Shown piece after piece: positions 9,156 to 19,100 of a DNA stretch of 64,000 nucleotides (the first letter of the stretch is position 1; every line of letters begins with the position of its first letter). The notes under the pieces were generated by a model that had not been told where the DNA came from, did not search any database, and saw nothing but the letters and a program-made list of their open reading frames with translations. The translations under genes were made by a program, and so were the position numbers. Source of the stretch: Litorilinea aerophila (GTDB taxonomy: Bacteria > Chloroflexota > Anaerolineae > Caldilineales > Caldilineaceae); assembly GCF_006569185.2 (NCBI RefSeq), contig NZ_VIGC02000020.1, positions 1 to 64,000 of the forward strand, written 5' to 3'.

Positions 9156-11258
9156 TCACCCTCCCACAATCGCGATGACTTCCTGCTCGTCCAGGGATTC
9201 CAGCATGGTGCGCAGCGTGTCCAGCAACTGGCTGTTGGTAGCCTCCGGTTGGGAGACGTGGATCCACTGGCCGTCCACCAACAGCTGCACGTCCGGCAGC
9301 TCCCGCCACAGGATGTTACCCGCCAGGGCTTCGGTAACCTGCTGCAGAACCTGGGATGGCGTCCCGGCCAGTACCTGGGCGTTGCCGGAGCAGGTGCGGA
9401 CCGCCCCCCGGACGTCCACCACGGCCAGGCGGGGCCCACGGAGCCAGCGCCGGGGCGCCCGGAAGACGTGAAAGGTGTCGCTGTTCACCACCTGTTGCAG
9501 GCGTTCCACGGCCACGCCCAGGCCCTCTGCCGCAATCCGTTGGGCCTCTTGGGGGGAGAGGCGGGCGGCCTGGGCCGGCGCCATCAGGGCCGCGTGGCCG
9601 GTGGCCACCGCCCGGATCACCCCTCGCTCCTCGTCCTGTTCCACGGTCACGCTGATGGAGTCCGGCGCAGCCCCTGCGCGCACAGCTGCGGCCCGGGCCG
9701 CCCGGGCCAGTTCCTGGGCGTTTTCACCGGTACCCCTGGGCCGCTCCACCACCTCCCGCACTGAGGCCAGGGCGTCCCCCAGGGAGGAGATGACTTCCGC
9801 GTGGGGGACCAGCCGATAGGGTGCCTCCAGCCGCTCCGCCACGGCAGGAACCAGCGCGCCGGCGCCACCGCCACCACCCACCAGCACCAGGCGATCCCGG
9901 GGCACCTGGTATTCCCGCACCAGGAGGAGGATGGCCTCTGCCACCCGGTCGGCGGCCCTGTTCAGTACCCGGCGCGCCGCCTCCTCGCCCGGAATGCCCC
10001 AGTGGTGGCCCAATACCTGGAACGCCCGCTGGGCCGCCGGACGATCTCCCCGGGCGTACGCATTCGGCGGCACAAGTCCCAGGGCATTGGCCGCACAGGT
10101 GAGGGTCAGCGCCCAACGGTTCCCCTCCCCATCGGCCAGGGCGGCATAGTCGTCCGGGTCGCCCGGCGTGGGTGCCACCGTTTCGATGCGCAGCTGCCCT
10201 GCATCCGCCAGGCGCGGGTCGAAACAGGCGTAGGGCAGGCCGGCGATGTGGGCAGATCGGGGACCCACGTCCTGGGGACCCCGCGTGCCCAGGCGGATCA
10301 TGGAGCCTCCGGCCACCCCCTGCACCCGGACATCCAGGGCCTGCACACAGGTGGGATGGGACATGACCCGCACGTGCTGCAGGGTGGGCATGCCGTGGCG
10401 GATCAGGCTGATGTTGCTGCTGGTGCCGCCTACTTCCAGGAAGGCGGCAAAGACCACGTGTCCCGCCAGCAGCGCACCCGCCAGGCTGGCCGACGGTCCT
10501 GAGAAGAGGGTCAGGATGGGGCGCTGGCGCATGGTCTCGATGTCGGCCAACCCCCCGTCCCCTCGCATGACCATCAGGGGGGCGTGGAGGCCGCTGCGGC
10601 GCAGGCTCTCCTCCACCAGGATGGCGGTTTCCAACATGCGGGGCAGCAGGGCCGCGTTGATGGCCGCGGTGACCGTGCGCACCTCCAGCCCATAGGCCCC
10701 GGTGAGCTGATGGGCCGCCACCGCGGGGATGCCCATCTCTGCCGCCACGGCCAACACCGTCTGTTCATGGCGGGGATCTTCCACACTGAAGGCCTCGCTG
10801 GCCACAATGGCCTGGGCGCCCTGGTCCACCAGACGGGCGACGGCTGCCTGGGCCGTTTCCGGGGGGAGGCCGTGGGTAGTGTCGATGAACAGATGAAGGG
10901 TACGCAACACCTTGCCCGGCGCCAGGGTGATGGTATCGACCCGGGTTCGTCGGGCTGCTTCCAGCACGTCATCCCCCCGGCCCATGCCCAGAATGCCCAC
11001 CGTGGCTGTATCCCCTTCCAGCAGGGCGTTGACTGCCTGGGTGGTGCTGTGGGCCACCAGGGCCACCTCCTCGGGCGCAATGGTGTACCGTTCCAGCAGG
11101 CGGTGCAGCGCAGCCACGACGCCGGCCGCCACGCCTTCGTCTGCGCCGTGGGTAGTGGGCACCACCGCCTGCCCTATCAGCTCGAAGCTGAGGGCGTCCA
11201 CCGCCACCGCTTTGGTGAAGGTGCCGCCCACGTCGATGCCGATGCGCACCCGCCTCAT
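9156..11258 (-). CDS. Hydantoinase/oxoprolinase (HyuA-like) family protein
   Basis: 700 residues. The N-terminus VRIGIDVGGTFTKAVAVD is the ASKHA-type nucleotide-binding phosphate-1 motif of the hydantoinase A/5-oxoprolinase family, and EVGGTSSNISLI and LVLVGGGGGAGALVP are later parts of the same ATPase fold. Known members open cyclic amides or carboxylate rings with ATP. There is no HyuB-type partner gene here. Instead, the gene sits 40 bases after the FTR1 permease and 2 bases before a small membrane protein, in an iron-uptake cluster. The last ~100 residues (with ATNSQLLDTLRTMLESLDEQ) may be an added domain. Its reaction is unknown. Confidence 0.85.
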   Translation of the reverse strand: MRRVRIGIDVGGTFTKAVAVDALSFELIGQAVVPTTHGADEGVAAGVVAALHRLLERYTIAPEEVALVAHSTTQAVNALLEGDTATVGILGMGRGDDVLEAARRTRVDTITLAPGKVLRTLHLFIDTTHGLPPETAQAAVARLVDQGAQAIVASEAFSVEDPRHEQTVLAVAAEMGIPAVAAHQLTGAYGLEVRTVTAAINAALLPRMLETAILVEESLRRSGLHAPLMVMRGDGGLADIETMRQRPILTLFSGPSASLAGALLAGHVVFAAFLEVGGTSSNISLIRHGMPTLQHVRVMSHPTCVQALDVRVQGVAGGSMIRLGTRGPQDVGPRSAHIAGLPYACFDPRLADAGQLRIETVAPTPGDPDDYAALADGEGNRWALTLTCAANALGLVPPNAYARGDRPAAQRAFQVLGHHWGIPGEEAARRVLNRAADRVAEAILLLVREYQVPRDRLVLVGGGGGAGALVPAVAERLEAPYRLVPHAEVISSLGDALASVREVVERPRGTGENAQELARAARAAAVRAGAAPDSISVTVEQDEERGVIRAVATGHAALMAPAQAARLSPQEAQRIAAEGLGVAVERLQQVVNSDTFHVFRAPRRWLRGPRLAVVDVRGAVRTCSGNAQVLAGTPSQVLQQVTEALAGNILWRELPDVQLLVDGQWIHVSQPEATNSQLLDTLRTMLESLDEQEVIAIVGG

Positions 11259-11298
11259 GGGCTCCCTACCTTCGTCTGCAACGTGGGCATCCTCGTCT

Positions 11299-12552
11299 TC
11301 ACGGGGTCACTTCCTCCCGCACCATTCGCAGGGCGCGGGTCCGCTGCCAGCGTTCCAGGAAAAGACTGACGCCGTAGATGCCCAGCAGCAGCGCCTGGGC
11401 GGTCAGGGTTTCCACGGTGGGGTGGTAGCCGGTAAACTCGGCCAGGGCCCGGGGCAGGCGCGGCAGGGCGTGGATCAGGGTGGCATCCAGGAAGCCGGCC
11501 TCCTGCAGTTCCCGCACCCCTTTGCCTACCACAAAGACCGAGAGCAGGGCCATCATGAAGACCGCGCCCCGCAGGAAGGTGCCCACCGGCAGCCGGCGCC
11601 CGGACTGGAGGATGAACCAGGCCACCACGGCCAGCACCAGCAATCCCAGCCCCAGGCCATACCAGACCGCACCCTGGGTCTGGGGGCCCAGGCTGAAGAG
11701 TACCTGGTAGAAGAGCACCGTCTCCAGCCCTTCCCGGTAGACGGCGCTGAACCCCAGCCCCATCAGTGCAGGCGCGCGCCCCTGGGAAAGGGCCTCCCAC
11801 GCCCGGGCCTGCAGGAATTCCAGCCAGCGGCGATGGTCCAGTCGCCGGGAGAGCCAGAAGGTGGTCCAAAAGAGGAGGCCCACGGCCACAAAGGAGACCC
11901 CGGCTTCCAGCAGCTCTCGGGTGACAGGCGCCACCTGGAAGACGAAGCGGAAGAGGGCCCAGGTGGCCGCGGTCATGGCCAGGGCCAGGCCGACGCCGGT
12001 GAGGATGGATCGGCGATGGGCGGCGCCGCCGGGTACCTGGCGCAGGTAGCCCAGGAGCGCGGCCAGCACCAGCACCGCCTCGATGCCCTCCCGCAGGATG
12101 ATGACGAAGGCTGCGCCAAAGACCACCGCCGGCGTGATGAAGCCTTCATCGCTGAACATGCCGTCGATCTGATTTAGCCCGGCCCGGATGGCCTCCAGCG
12201 GGGCTTCCACTTCGTCCGCCGGCGCACCCACCTTCATCTGGTTGCGCATCTCGGCGAACTGGTATTCCAACTCCAGGGTCATGTCCGGATCCAGGGCGCG
12301 CAGGGGGATCTCGACCGCCTCGAAGTGATCCAGATAGGCGGAACGGGCCAGGCGGTAGGCGTCCTCGTAATCGCCCAGGCGGTAGGCCCGCATGGCCTGT
12401 TGCAGAAGGGTGTCAATGGCCTGCAGCTCGGCCGCCACGTCCACTTCGCCCTGGCCCACTTCAGCCGGGCGGCCCTGGGCATGGGCCACGCCCGCTCCCA
12501 GGGCCAGGAGAAGGGCCACCAACATCACCAGCTGTTGCCACCGGTTTTTCAT
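11299..12552 (-). CDS. FTR1-family high-affinity iron permease with exported N-terminal domain
   Basis: 417 residues. A signal peptide (MKNRWQQLVMLVALLLALG... ending AHAQ) leads into a ~110-residue extracytoplasmic helical domain, then about seven membrane helices. The two REGLE-type iron-binding motifs are present: REGIEAVLV at 154-158 and REGLETVLF at 273-277. FTR1/EfeU permeases import ferric iron, usually with a periplasmic partner. The exported domain (for example AYRLGDYEDAYRLARSAYLD, then QFAEMRNQMKVGAP) closely matches the end of the lipoprotein encoded upstream. ATG 12552 is chosen for the AAAGGA 8 bases before it; ATG 12570 is an alternative. The C-terminus is basic and cytosolic. 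Confidence 0.92.
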   Translation of the reverse strand: MKNRWQQLVMLVALLLALGAGVAHAQGRPAEVGQGEVDVAAELQAIDTLLQQAMRAYRLGDYEDAYRLARSAYLDHFEAVEIPLRALDPDMTLELEYQFAEMRNQMKVGAPADEVEAPLEAIRAGLNQIDGMFSDEGFITPAVVFGAAFVIILREGIEAVLVLAALLGYLRQVPGGAAHRRSILTGVGLALAMTAATWALFRFVFQVAPVTRELLEAGVSFVAVGLLFWTTFWLSRRLDHRRWLEFLQARAWEALSQGRAPALMGLGFSAVYREGLETVLFYQVLFSLGPQTQGAVWYGLGLGLLVLAVVAWFILQSGRRLPVGTFLRGAVFMMALLSVFVVGKGVRELQEAGFLDATLIHALPRLPRALAEFTGYHPTVETLTAQALLLGIYGVSLFLERWQRTRALRMVREEVTP

Positions 12553-12891
12553 GATTTGATTTCCTTTCATCGCTCATCTCACTACTTTTACCTGCGTGCC
12601 ATGGGTTCCCGTCCCGTTGGGTGCGGATGTCCGGCCAGGAGACCGGACCTACCCATCCGTGTCCCATTTCTTCAAGGCAGGTGCCGACGCCGCGTCGCGA
12701 GGGTCGCCCCTGTGCGGCGTAAGCATCCGCAGATGCGGCGCCATTCCGTCTGGGTCGGCGGCTGAATCAATTCGCCTGGTCGCCACGCCTCCGACGGACG
12801 CCGGGGCGGCGTGGAAGATCTCACACCGCCCCGGCGTCCGGGAGAGGAGGATAAGAGGAGGAATGGGGTGCATGGATTTCAGAAAACTGCT
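12553..12891. other. Gap between lipoprotein and FTR1 genes
   Basis: No gene. It carries a member of the tagged hairpin family at about 12628-12652 (TCCGGCCAGGAGACCGGACCTACC), a GCATC-cgca-GATGC palindrome near 12723, and the strong hairpin at 12795-12840. The FTR1 ribosome site is at the low-coordinate end. Confidence 0.6.
12795..12840 (-). terminator. 18-bp GC-rich hairpin between lipoprotein and FTR1
   Basis: Arms 12795-12812 (CGGACGCCGGGGCGGCGT) and 12823-12840 pair with one G-T around a 10-base loop, about 50 bases after the lipoprotein stop codon on the minus strand. No T-run follows, so it may stabilise or partly terminate the lipoprotein message rather than fully separate it from FTR1. 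Confidence 0.65.
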
Positions 12892-14070
12892 TCAGGAAAC
12901 ATCGGCGAGGATCTCCCGCACCTTTTCCAGGTCCGCCCGGATCTCTTCCACCAGGGCCTGCAGGTCGTCCAGGGGAGCGCCGGCCTGAATTTCATCCCGA
13001 AGGCGCTTGAACTGGATTTCCAGGGTCTCTACCAGTTCCGCGTTCTGCTCCAGCAGGGGCGCTTCCAGGTATTCGAAGCCGTCCAGGTAGGCGGAGGCAG
13101 CCCGCTCATAGGCCTGGTCGGCGTCGCCCTCCTGGTAGGCGGCCAGGGCTGCGTCCAGCTGCTCCTGAATGAAGGCCAGGGTCTCTGCGGTGGAACTCTC
13201 GACCACCTGGAATTCGTAGATCCGGCTCAGCTCGGACACGATTTCCTGCACTTCGTTGGCCACCATGATGCCTTCCACCACCACATCGGGCGGCAGGGCC
13301 TGGGGCAGGAGCTCGTCCAGCTCCTGGAAGGCGTGGGCCACCTCTTCTGCCTCCCCGGCATTGCGGGCCTCGGTTTCCGCCTGGATGCCATCGTGGAGCC
13401 GTTTGGCCACCTGGAGGAAGCCGTAGGCATCTTGATATTCCTCCACGTTCACCAGCTCCCCATTCTGGACGGCCTCCCCGTACTCGGCGGCCACGCCGTT
13501 CAGCAGGCCGGCGATGACCTGGGCGGTGAAGGCTGGCGAGCCGAAGGCCTCTCCGGCCACCTGCTGCGCCGCTGCCTCGATAGCTTCCCGGGCCTGGTCA
13601 TAGCTCGCAGCCACGGTTTCCGGGTCGGCGTCGGCCTCGGTCACCAGCTGGGGCAGGGCGGTCAGGGCATCCAGCAGGGCCTGGGTGTCTACGCCTGCTT
13701 CTACCAGGGCACCCTCGACGGCGGGGAAAAGCTCGCTCAGGGGATGGGCGGCGTGGGCGCCAGCCATGGGGTCGCCGGCTTCCCAGAGCTCACGGCTGCT
13801 GGTCAAGTGTCCCTCCATCTGGTAGAGGCGCACCACCACGGCAACGGGGCCGTGGGCCGGCTCGCTTTCGTGGGTCTCTTCGTGGGTCTCTTCGTGGGTT
13901 TCGGCCGACTCCTCATGCCCGGCGTGGGGAGCCTCGGCGGGAGCAGCCGTGGCCGTGGGGGGCACGGGTGACGGTTCAGCGCTGGTTGTCGGGCTTTCTG
14001 CGGCACAGGCGGCCAGGGCCAGCGTAGCCAGCAGCAAGGTTGCCAGAAGCCAGCGTTGCGGAATCTTCAT
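12892..14070 (-). CDS. His-rich iron-cluster lipoprotein
   Basis: 392 residues. Signal sequence with lipobox LALAAC (Cys22), a Pro/Thr linker, then a His/Glu-rich stretch holding H49, H52, H59, H63, H67 and H73 (HAGHEESAETHEETHEETHE), plausible for metal binding. The rest is helical. The last ~83 residues (AYQEGDADQAYERAASAYLD ... IQAGAPLDDLQALVEEI) match the exported domain of FTR1 in the next gene. By analogy with EfeO-type partners it is probably the periplasmic iron-binding component; that is inference. ATG 14070 is preferred (GGAGAAAAG upstream); ATG 14085 is an in-frame alternative. Confidence 0.8.
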   Translation of the reverse strand: MKIPQRWLLATLLLATLALAACAAESPTTSAEPSPVPPTATAAPAEAPHAGHEESAETHEETHEETHESEPAHGPVAVVVRLYQMEGHLTSSRELWEAGDPMAGAHAAHPLSELFPAVEGALVEAGVDTQALLDALTALPQLVTEADADPETVAASYDQAREAIEAAAQQVAGEAFGSPAFTAQVIAGLLNGVAAEYGEAVQNGELVNVEEYQDAYGFLQVAKRLHDGIQAETEARNAGEAEEVAHAFQELDELLPQALPPDVVVEGIMVANEVQEIVSELSRIYEFQVVESSTAETLAFIQEQLDAALAAYQEGDADQAYERAASAYLDGFEYLEAPLLEQNAELVETLEIQFKRLRDEIQAGAPLDDLQALVEEIRADLEKVREILADVS

Positions 14071-14467
14071 GAAACTTTTCTCCATCCTTCCTTGTTGTCA
14101 TAATTTTTGGAATTCAGCCGGGTTCTAGTTCTGGCGCGCCGTTGTTGGCTGAACCCAGGAACCACTTCGTGAACTATGGTACAAAATGGATCCTGGCATT
14201 TCAAGGGGCTCTGGCGGACCAATGCGGGCGCTGGCTGTTTGGCGGGGGTGAAGCAATTGTTATACCCCGGTTGATTTGGGTGTAAAGGGCGGTTAAATCG
14301 GCGGGCGCAGAGCCAGAAGGGCTCATGGTGTTGGGCCATGCCGTTGTGCCTCTTCCCCACGCGGGAGCCGGTTCGGGCTTCCGCCCGGGGCCATGATATG
14401 ATAGGGCGGAGTTGGCGTCATTCAACGGTTGTACAAACAATCACGGCACAAAGGAGTGTATCCATCC
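14071..14467. other. Divergent intergenic region
   Basis: Separates the minus-strand iron cluster from the plus-strand membrane protein. No gene. A plus-strand promoter candidate is TTGATT (14271-14276), a 17-base spacer, and TAAATC (14294-14299). The part next to the lipoprotein is comparatively AT-rich, as expected for a promoter, but no clear Fur-type palindrome was found. Confidence 0.45.
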
Positions 14468-14929
14468 ATGAACATGGCCTATATCGGCGTGCGGGATCTC
14501 CATAACCTGATGCGGTGGCTGGTGTTGCTGGCCGCCCTCTATGCCCTGTGGCGCCTCTATACCGGGCTCACCCAGGGGCGGGCGTGGACCGAGGCGGACC
14601 GGCGGGCCACCCTCTGGTACACCATCGGCATGGACATCCAGTTGCTGCTGGGGCTGCTGCTCTACTTCGTCCTGAGTCCGCTGACCCGCCAGGTCTTCGT
14701 CAACTTCAGCGGCGTAATGCAGTCATCGGAGCTGCGCTTCTTCGCTGTGGAGCATCTCTCCCTCATGCTGGTGGCCGTCATCCTGGCCCATGTGGGCTCG
14801 GTGATGGTCCGCCGGGCTACCGGAGATGCCCGACGGTTCCGGGTCGGCGCCATCTGGTACACCCTCTCGCTGCTGGCCGTGTTGGCCGGCACCCCCTGGT
14901 GGCGCCCTCTGATTCCAGGGATGGGATAG
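14468..14929 (+). CDS. Four-helix membrane protein, possible haem-binding
   Basis: 153 residues with hydrophobic helices near 15-35, 52-75, 90-113 and 125-145. Histidines fall at helix edges in DLHNLMRW, VEHLSLML and LAHVGSVMV, a layout seen in b-type haem membrane proteins, so a cytochrome-like role is possible but unproven. No named family is certain. The start is ATG 14468 behind AAAGGAG. The gene is followed by two hairpins, the second a textbook terminator. Confidence 0.75.
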   Translation: MNMAYIGVRDLHNLMRWLVLLAALYALWRLYTGLTQGRAWTEADRRATLWYTIGMDIQLLLGLLLYFVLSPLTRQVFVNFSGVMQSSELRFFAVEHLSLMLVAVILAHVGSVMVRRATGDARRFRVGAIWYTLSLLAVLAGTPWWRPLIPGMG

Positions 14930-14992
14930 CCCCAGGACATTCCTGGCCAACTGGCCAGGGGGCGGACTCACCCGCTGACCAGTTTTGATTCT

Positions 14993-15027
14993 CCCCAGAT
15001 GCCGGGCGCATCTGGGGATTTTTTATT
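14993..15027 (+). terminator. Rho-independent terminator
   Basis: CCCCAGATGC (14993-15002), loop CGGGC, GCATCTGGGG (15008-15017), then ATTTTTTATT. A smaller palindrome CCTGGCCA-ac-TGGCCAGG precedes it at 14942-14959. Confidence 0.93.
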
Positions 15028-15098
15028 GTAAGGTGGTGAATAGCCCGGGGCGTTGTCGGTTCTCGTCCCCGTGGATGGGAAGAAAGGGAGCTGGGGCC

Positions 15099-15740
15099 AT
15101 GTTGGTTCAGGATCGGATGAGCACGCCGGCCGTGACGGTGGAGCCGGATCTGCCCTTTCAGGAGGCGCTCAAGCTCATGCAGCAGCACCGCTTTCGGCGG
15201 CTGCCGGTGGTGGATCGGCGCCAGCGCCTGGTGGGCATCGTTTCCGAGCGAGATCTCCTCCACGCCGCGCCGTCCCCGGCGACTTCCCTGAACATCTGGG
15301 AGCTGAACTACCTCCTGTCCAAGCTGACCGTCGGCGAGCTGATGACCCGGCAGGTGCACGTGGTCACTCCGGACACCCCCATCGAAGAGGCCGCCCGGCT
15401 GATGGTGGCGCACAAGATCGGTGGGCTGCCGGTGGTGGACCAGGCGCGCCACGTGCTGGGGGTCATCACCGAGACCGATATCTTCAAAGTATTTTCCGAA
15501 ATGTTGGGCAGCGATGTACCCGGGCTGCGCCTGGTGCTGGCCATGCCGCCGGGGCAGATGCCCCTGGCAGCCCTGCTCCAGGCCCTGGTAGAACTGGACG
15601 GCCGGCTGGTCAGTGTGGGCACCTTTCGCCCGGACGAGCAGGGGCACGCCCGGGTGCTGATCAAAGTAGCCGGCATCCCAAAGGAGGCTCTGCTCGCCCG
15701 CCTGGAAGCCCTGGGCGACCACGTCCTGGATGTGCGGTAA
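15099..15740 (+). CDS. CBS-domain protein (AcuB-like)
   Basis: 213 residues: two CBS domains (about 1-60 and 72-130) followed by an ~75-residue region with an ACT-like pattern. CBS motifs include MSTPAVTVEPDLPFQEAL, RLPVVDRRQRLVGIVSERDL and KIGGLPVVDQARHVLGVITE. Tandem CBS pairs bind adenine nucleotides and regulate partner proteins; the CBS-CBS-ACT order is that of AcuB-type proteins. The partner is unknown, though nifJ follows about 400 bases downstream. I chose ATG 15099, after AAGAAAGGGAG, over more distal starts. Confidence 0.88.
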   Translation: MLVQDRMSTPAVTVEPDLPFQEALKLMQQHRFRRLPVVDRRQRLVGIVSERDLLHAAPSPATSLNIWELNYLLSKLTVGELMTRQVHVVTPDTPIEEAARLMVAHKIGGLPVVDQARHVLGVITETDIFKVFSEMLGSDVPGLRLVLAMPPGQMPLAALLQALVELDGRLVSVGTFRPDEQGHARVLIKVAGIPKEALLARLEALGDHVLDVR

Positions 15741-15766
15741 GTGTAACGATCGTTCAAAACGGTTGA

Positions 15767-15849
15767 AAGCCGGGTGCAATCCGCCCCGTTGAGTGCGTTT
15801 CAACGCACTTGATGTGTGCCAGCCGATGATTGAAATCATCGGTCCAAGG
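15767..15849 (+). repeat. 83-bp two-hairpin dispersed element, copy 1
   Basis: Contains AGTGCGTT-tc-AACGCACT and CCGATGAT-tgaa-ATCATCGG in a conserved frame that begins AAGCCGGGTGC and ends CCAAGG. The reverse complement of 49112-49194 matches over the full 83 bases with about ten differences. Confidence 0.9.
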
Positions 15850-15891
15850 TTTTTTCCAATTTACAGATGCAATCCACGACGGCCGTCCCTT

Positions 15892-16101
15892 CGTAGGTTC
15901 AGCTCGTGGCTGCGCAGCCGTCGCCGTCCCTGCACCTGTCCGGGGCTGGCGACAGCGGGCGGGCACGGTGGCCCGCCCCTACGGGAACCGGCGCCTTTCC
16001 GGGCACCACCGTGCGGCCGGAGGCCGCACCTACGACAGGGGCCGCCATCCGCGTGGATTGGATGCCACGGATACGTAGGGCGGGTCTCCGGCCCGCCGTG
16101 G
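15892..16101 (+). repeat. Tagged palindromic hairpin cluster
   Basis: Part of the 413-base gap before nifJ, in which no gene is seen. Hairpins: CGTAGGTTCAGCTCGTGGCTG region at 15892-15919, GCGGGCGGGCacggtgGCCCGCCCCTACG at 15955-15984 (inverse orientation), GTGCGGCC-gga-GGCCGCAC with CTACG at 16008-16034, and CGTAGGGCGGGTCTCCGGCCCGCC at 16074-16101. The conserved CGTAG/CTACG tags link it with the clusters around 4 and 8.5 kb. Confidence 0.8.
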
Positions 16102-16153
16102 GTGGCTGTGAACTCTGTGGTTCCTACAGTGGAGTCATACCAGGAGAATTGAA

Positions 16154-19100
16154 ATGGTTCGTGAACGCGTGACGATTGACGGCAACGAAGCGGCGGCCTA
16201 CGTCGCCTATAAAACCAACGAAGTGATTGCCATCTACCCCATCACGCCCTCCTCTCCCATGGGGGAACTGGCCGACGAGTGGAGCGCCCACGGCCAGACC
16301 AACATCTGGGGGACCCGCCCACAGGTGGTGGAGATGCAGTCCGAAGGGGGGGCAGCCGGCGCGGTCCACGGCGCTTTGCAGACCGGCTCTCTGACCACCA
16401 CCTTCACCGCCAGCCAGGGCCTGCTGCTCATGATCCCCAACCTGTACAAAATTGCCGGGGAACTGACCAGCACCGTCTTCCACATTGCGGCCCGCTCCGT
16501 GGCGGCCCAGGCCCTCTCCATCTTCGGCGACCACAGCGACGTCATGGCCGCCCGCAGCACCGGCTGGGCCATGCTCTTTTCCAACTCGGTGCAGGAAGTG
16601 ATGGACCTGGCCCTCATCGCCCAGGCCAGCACCCTGAAAGCCCGGGTGCCCTTCCTGCACATCTTCGACGGCTTTCGCACGTCCCACGAGATCAACAAGA
16701 TCGAGAAGCTCAGCGATGACGATATCCGCAGCCTGATCGACGACGAGCTGGTGCGGGCCCATCGAGCCCGGGGTCTGTCGCCGGATCGCCCCTTCATCCG
16801 CGGCACCGCGCAGAATCCGGATGTCTTCTTCCAGGCCCGGGAGACGGTGAATCCCTTCTACCTGGCCACCCCCCAGATCGTCCAGGAGACCATGGACCAG
16901 TTCGCCCGGTTGACCGGTCGGCACTACCACCTCTTCGACTACGTGGGCGCGCCCGACGCGGAGCGGGTGATCGTCCTCATGGGCTCGGGCGTCGGGGCCG
17001 TGGAGGAGACGGTGGAGCACCTGATGCGCCAGGGAGAGAAGGTGGGCGTGGTCAAAGTGCGTCTCTTCCGCCCCTTCTCGGGCGCGCATCTGCTCCAGGC
17101 CTTGCCCCCCACAGTACGCCGGATCGCGGTGCTGGACCGCACCAAGGAGCCTGGCAGCGCGGGTGAACCCCTCTACGTGGACGTGGTGACGGCCGTGGCC
17201 GAAGGGATGGCCAGCGGCGAGGCGCCCTTCACCGCCATGCCCCGCATCGTGGGCGGCCGCTATGGCCTTTCATCCAAGGAGTTCACCCCGGCCATGGTCA
17301 AGGGCATCTTCGACGAACTGGACAAAGAGCGGCCCAAGAACCACTTCACCGTGGGCATCGTGGACGACGTTACCCACACCAGCATCGACTACGACCCCAA
17401 CTTCGACATCGAACCCGACGATGTGGTCCGGGCGGTCTTCTGGGGCCTGGGCTCGGACGGGACCGTGAGCGCCAACAAGAATTCCATTAAGATCATCGGC
17501 GAGGAGACGCCCAACTACGCCCAGGGCTACTTCGTCTACGACTCCAAGAAGTCCGGGGCGCGAACGGTCTCCCACCTGCGCTTCGGCCCGCGCCCCATCA
17601 GAAGCACCTACCTGATCCGGCGGGCGAACTTCGTCGCCGTCCATCAGTTCGGTTTTTTGCAGAAGTTCAACGTGCTGGAGCCGGCGGCCCCCGGCGCCAC
17701 CTTCCTGCTCAACGCCCCCTTCGGCCCTGACGAGGTGTGGGACCAGTTGCCCCGCCCCGTCCAGGAGCAGATCATCCAAAAGCGGCTGAAGTTTTACGTC
17801 ATCGATGCCTACAAAGTGGCGGCGGAGCTGGGGCTGGGCGTGCGCATCAACACCATCATGCAGACCTGCTTCTTCGCCATCAGCGGCGTGCTGCCCCGGG
17901 AAGAGGCCATCGCCCAGATCAAGCAGGCCATCCGCAAGACCTACGGCAAGCGGGGCGAGGTCATCGTGCGCAAGAACTTCGCCGCGGTGGATGCAGCCCT
18001 GGCCCACCTGCACCAGGTTTCCGTGCCGGACCGGGCCACCAGCACCATCGAAATGCCGCCCGTGGTTCCCGAAGAGGCGCCCCAGTTCGTCAAGACCGTG
18101 ACCGCCCCCATGCTGGCCGGCGAGGGCGACCTGTTGCCGGTGAGCGCCCTGCCCGTGGACGGCACCTACCCCAGCGCCACCACCCGTTGGGAGAAGCGCA
18201 ACATCGCCCTGGAGGTGCCGGTCTGGGATCCGGACATCTGCATCCAGTGTGGCAAGTGTGTGCTGGTCTGCCCCCACGCGGTCATCCGCAGCAAGGTGGT
18301 GGATGAGAGCGAGCTGGCCAATGCGCCCGAGGGCTTCCTGTCCGCCGACGCCCGCTGGCGGGAGCTGGCCGGGAAGAAGTACACCCTGCAGGTCGCGGTG
18401 GAGGACTGCACCGGCTGCAGCCTCTGCGTGGAGGTCTGCCCGGCCAAGGACAAGCGAGCGGTCGGCCGCAAGGCCATCAACATGGAGCCCCAGCTTCCCC
18501 TGCGGGAACAGGGCCGGCGCCACTGGGACTTCTTCCTCCAGTTGCCGGAGCAGCCCCACGTGGACACCCTTCGCTTCAACAACGTCAAGAATGTCCAGCT
18601 CCTGCAGCCTTTGTTCGAGTTTTCCGGCGCCTGTGCCGGCTGCGGCGAGACCCCCTACCTCAAGCTCATGAGCCAGCTCTTCGGCGACCGGACCATCATC
18701 GCCAACGCCACCGGCTGCTCCAGCATCTACGGCGGCAACCTGCCCACCACCCCCTGGGCCGTGAACCGGGAGGGGCGGGGCCCCGCCTGGAGCAACTCCC
18801 TCTTCGAGGACAACGCGGAGTTCGGCCTGGGCATGCGCCTGACCCTGGACAAGCAGGCCGAGTACGCGGCCGAGCTGGTCCAGCGCCTGCGCCACGTCAT
18901 CGGCGACGAGCTGGCCGACGGCCTCCTCCAGAGCGAACAGGCGGACGAGGCGGAGATCCAGGCCCAGCGGGCCCGGGTGGAAGTGCTCAAGCAGAAGCTG
19001 ACCGGCCTGACCGATGGCCCCCTGGCGGCGGAAGCCCGGGATCTCCTCAGCCTGGCCGACAAGCTGGTGCGCAAGAGCGTCTGGATCGTGGGCGGCGACG

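Noticed and set aside
14071-14467. Fur box upstream of the iron lipoprotein
   Set aside because: No 19-bp GATAATGAT-type palindrome was found; regulation by iron is only expected from the genes.
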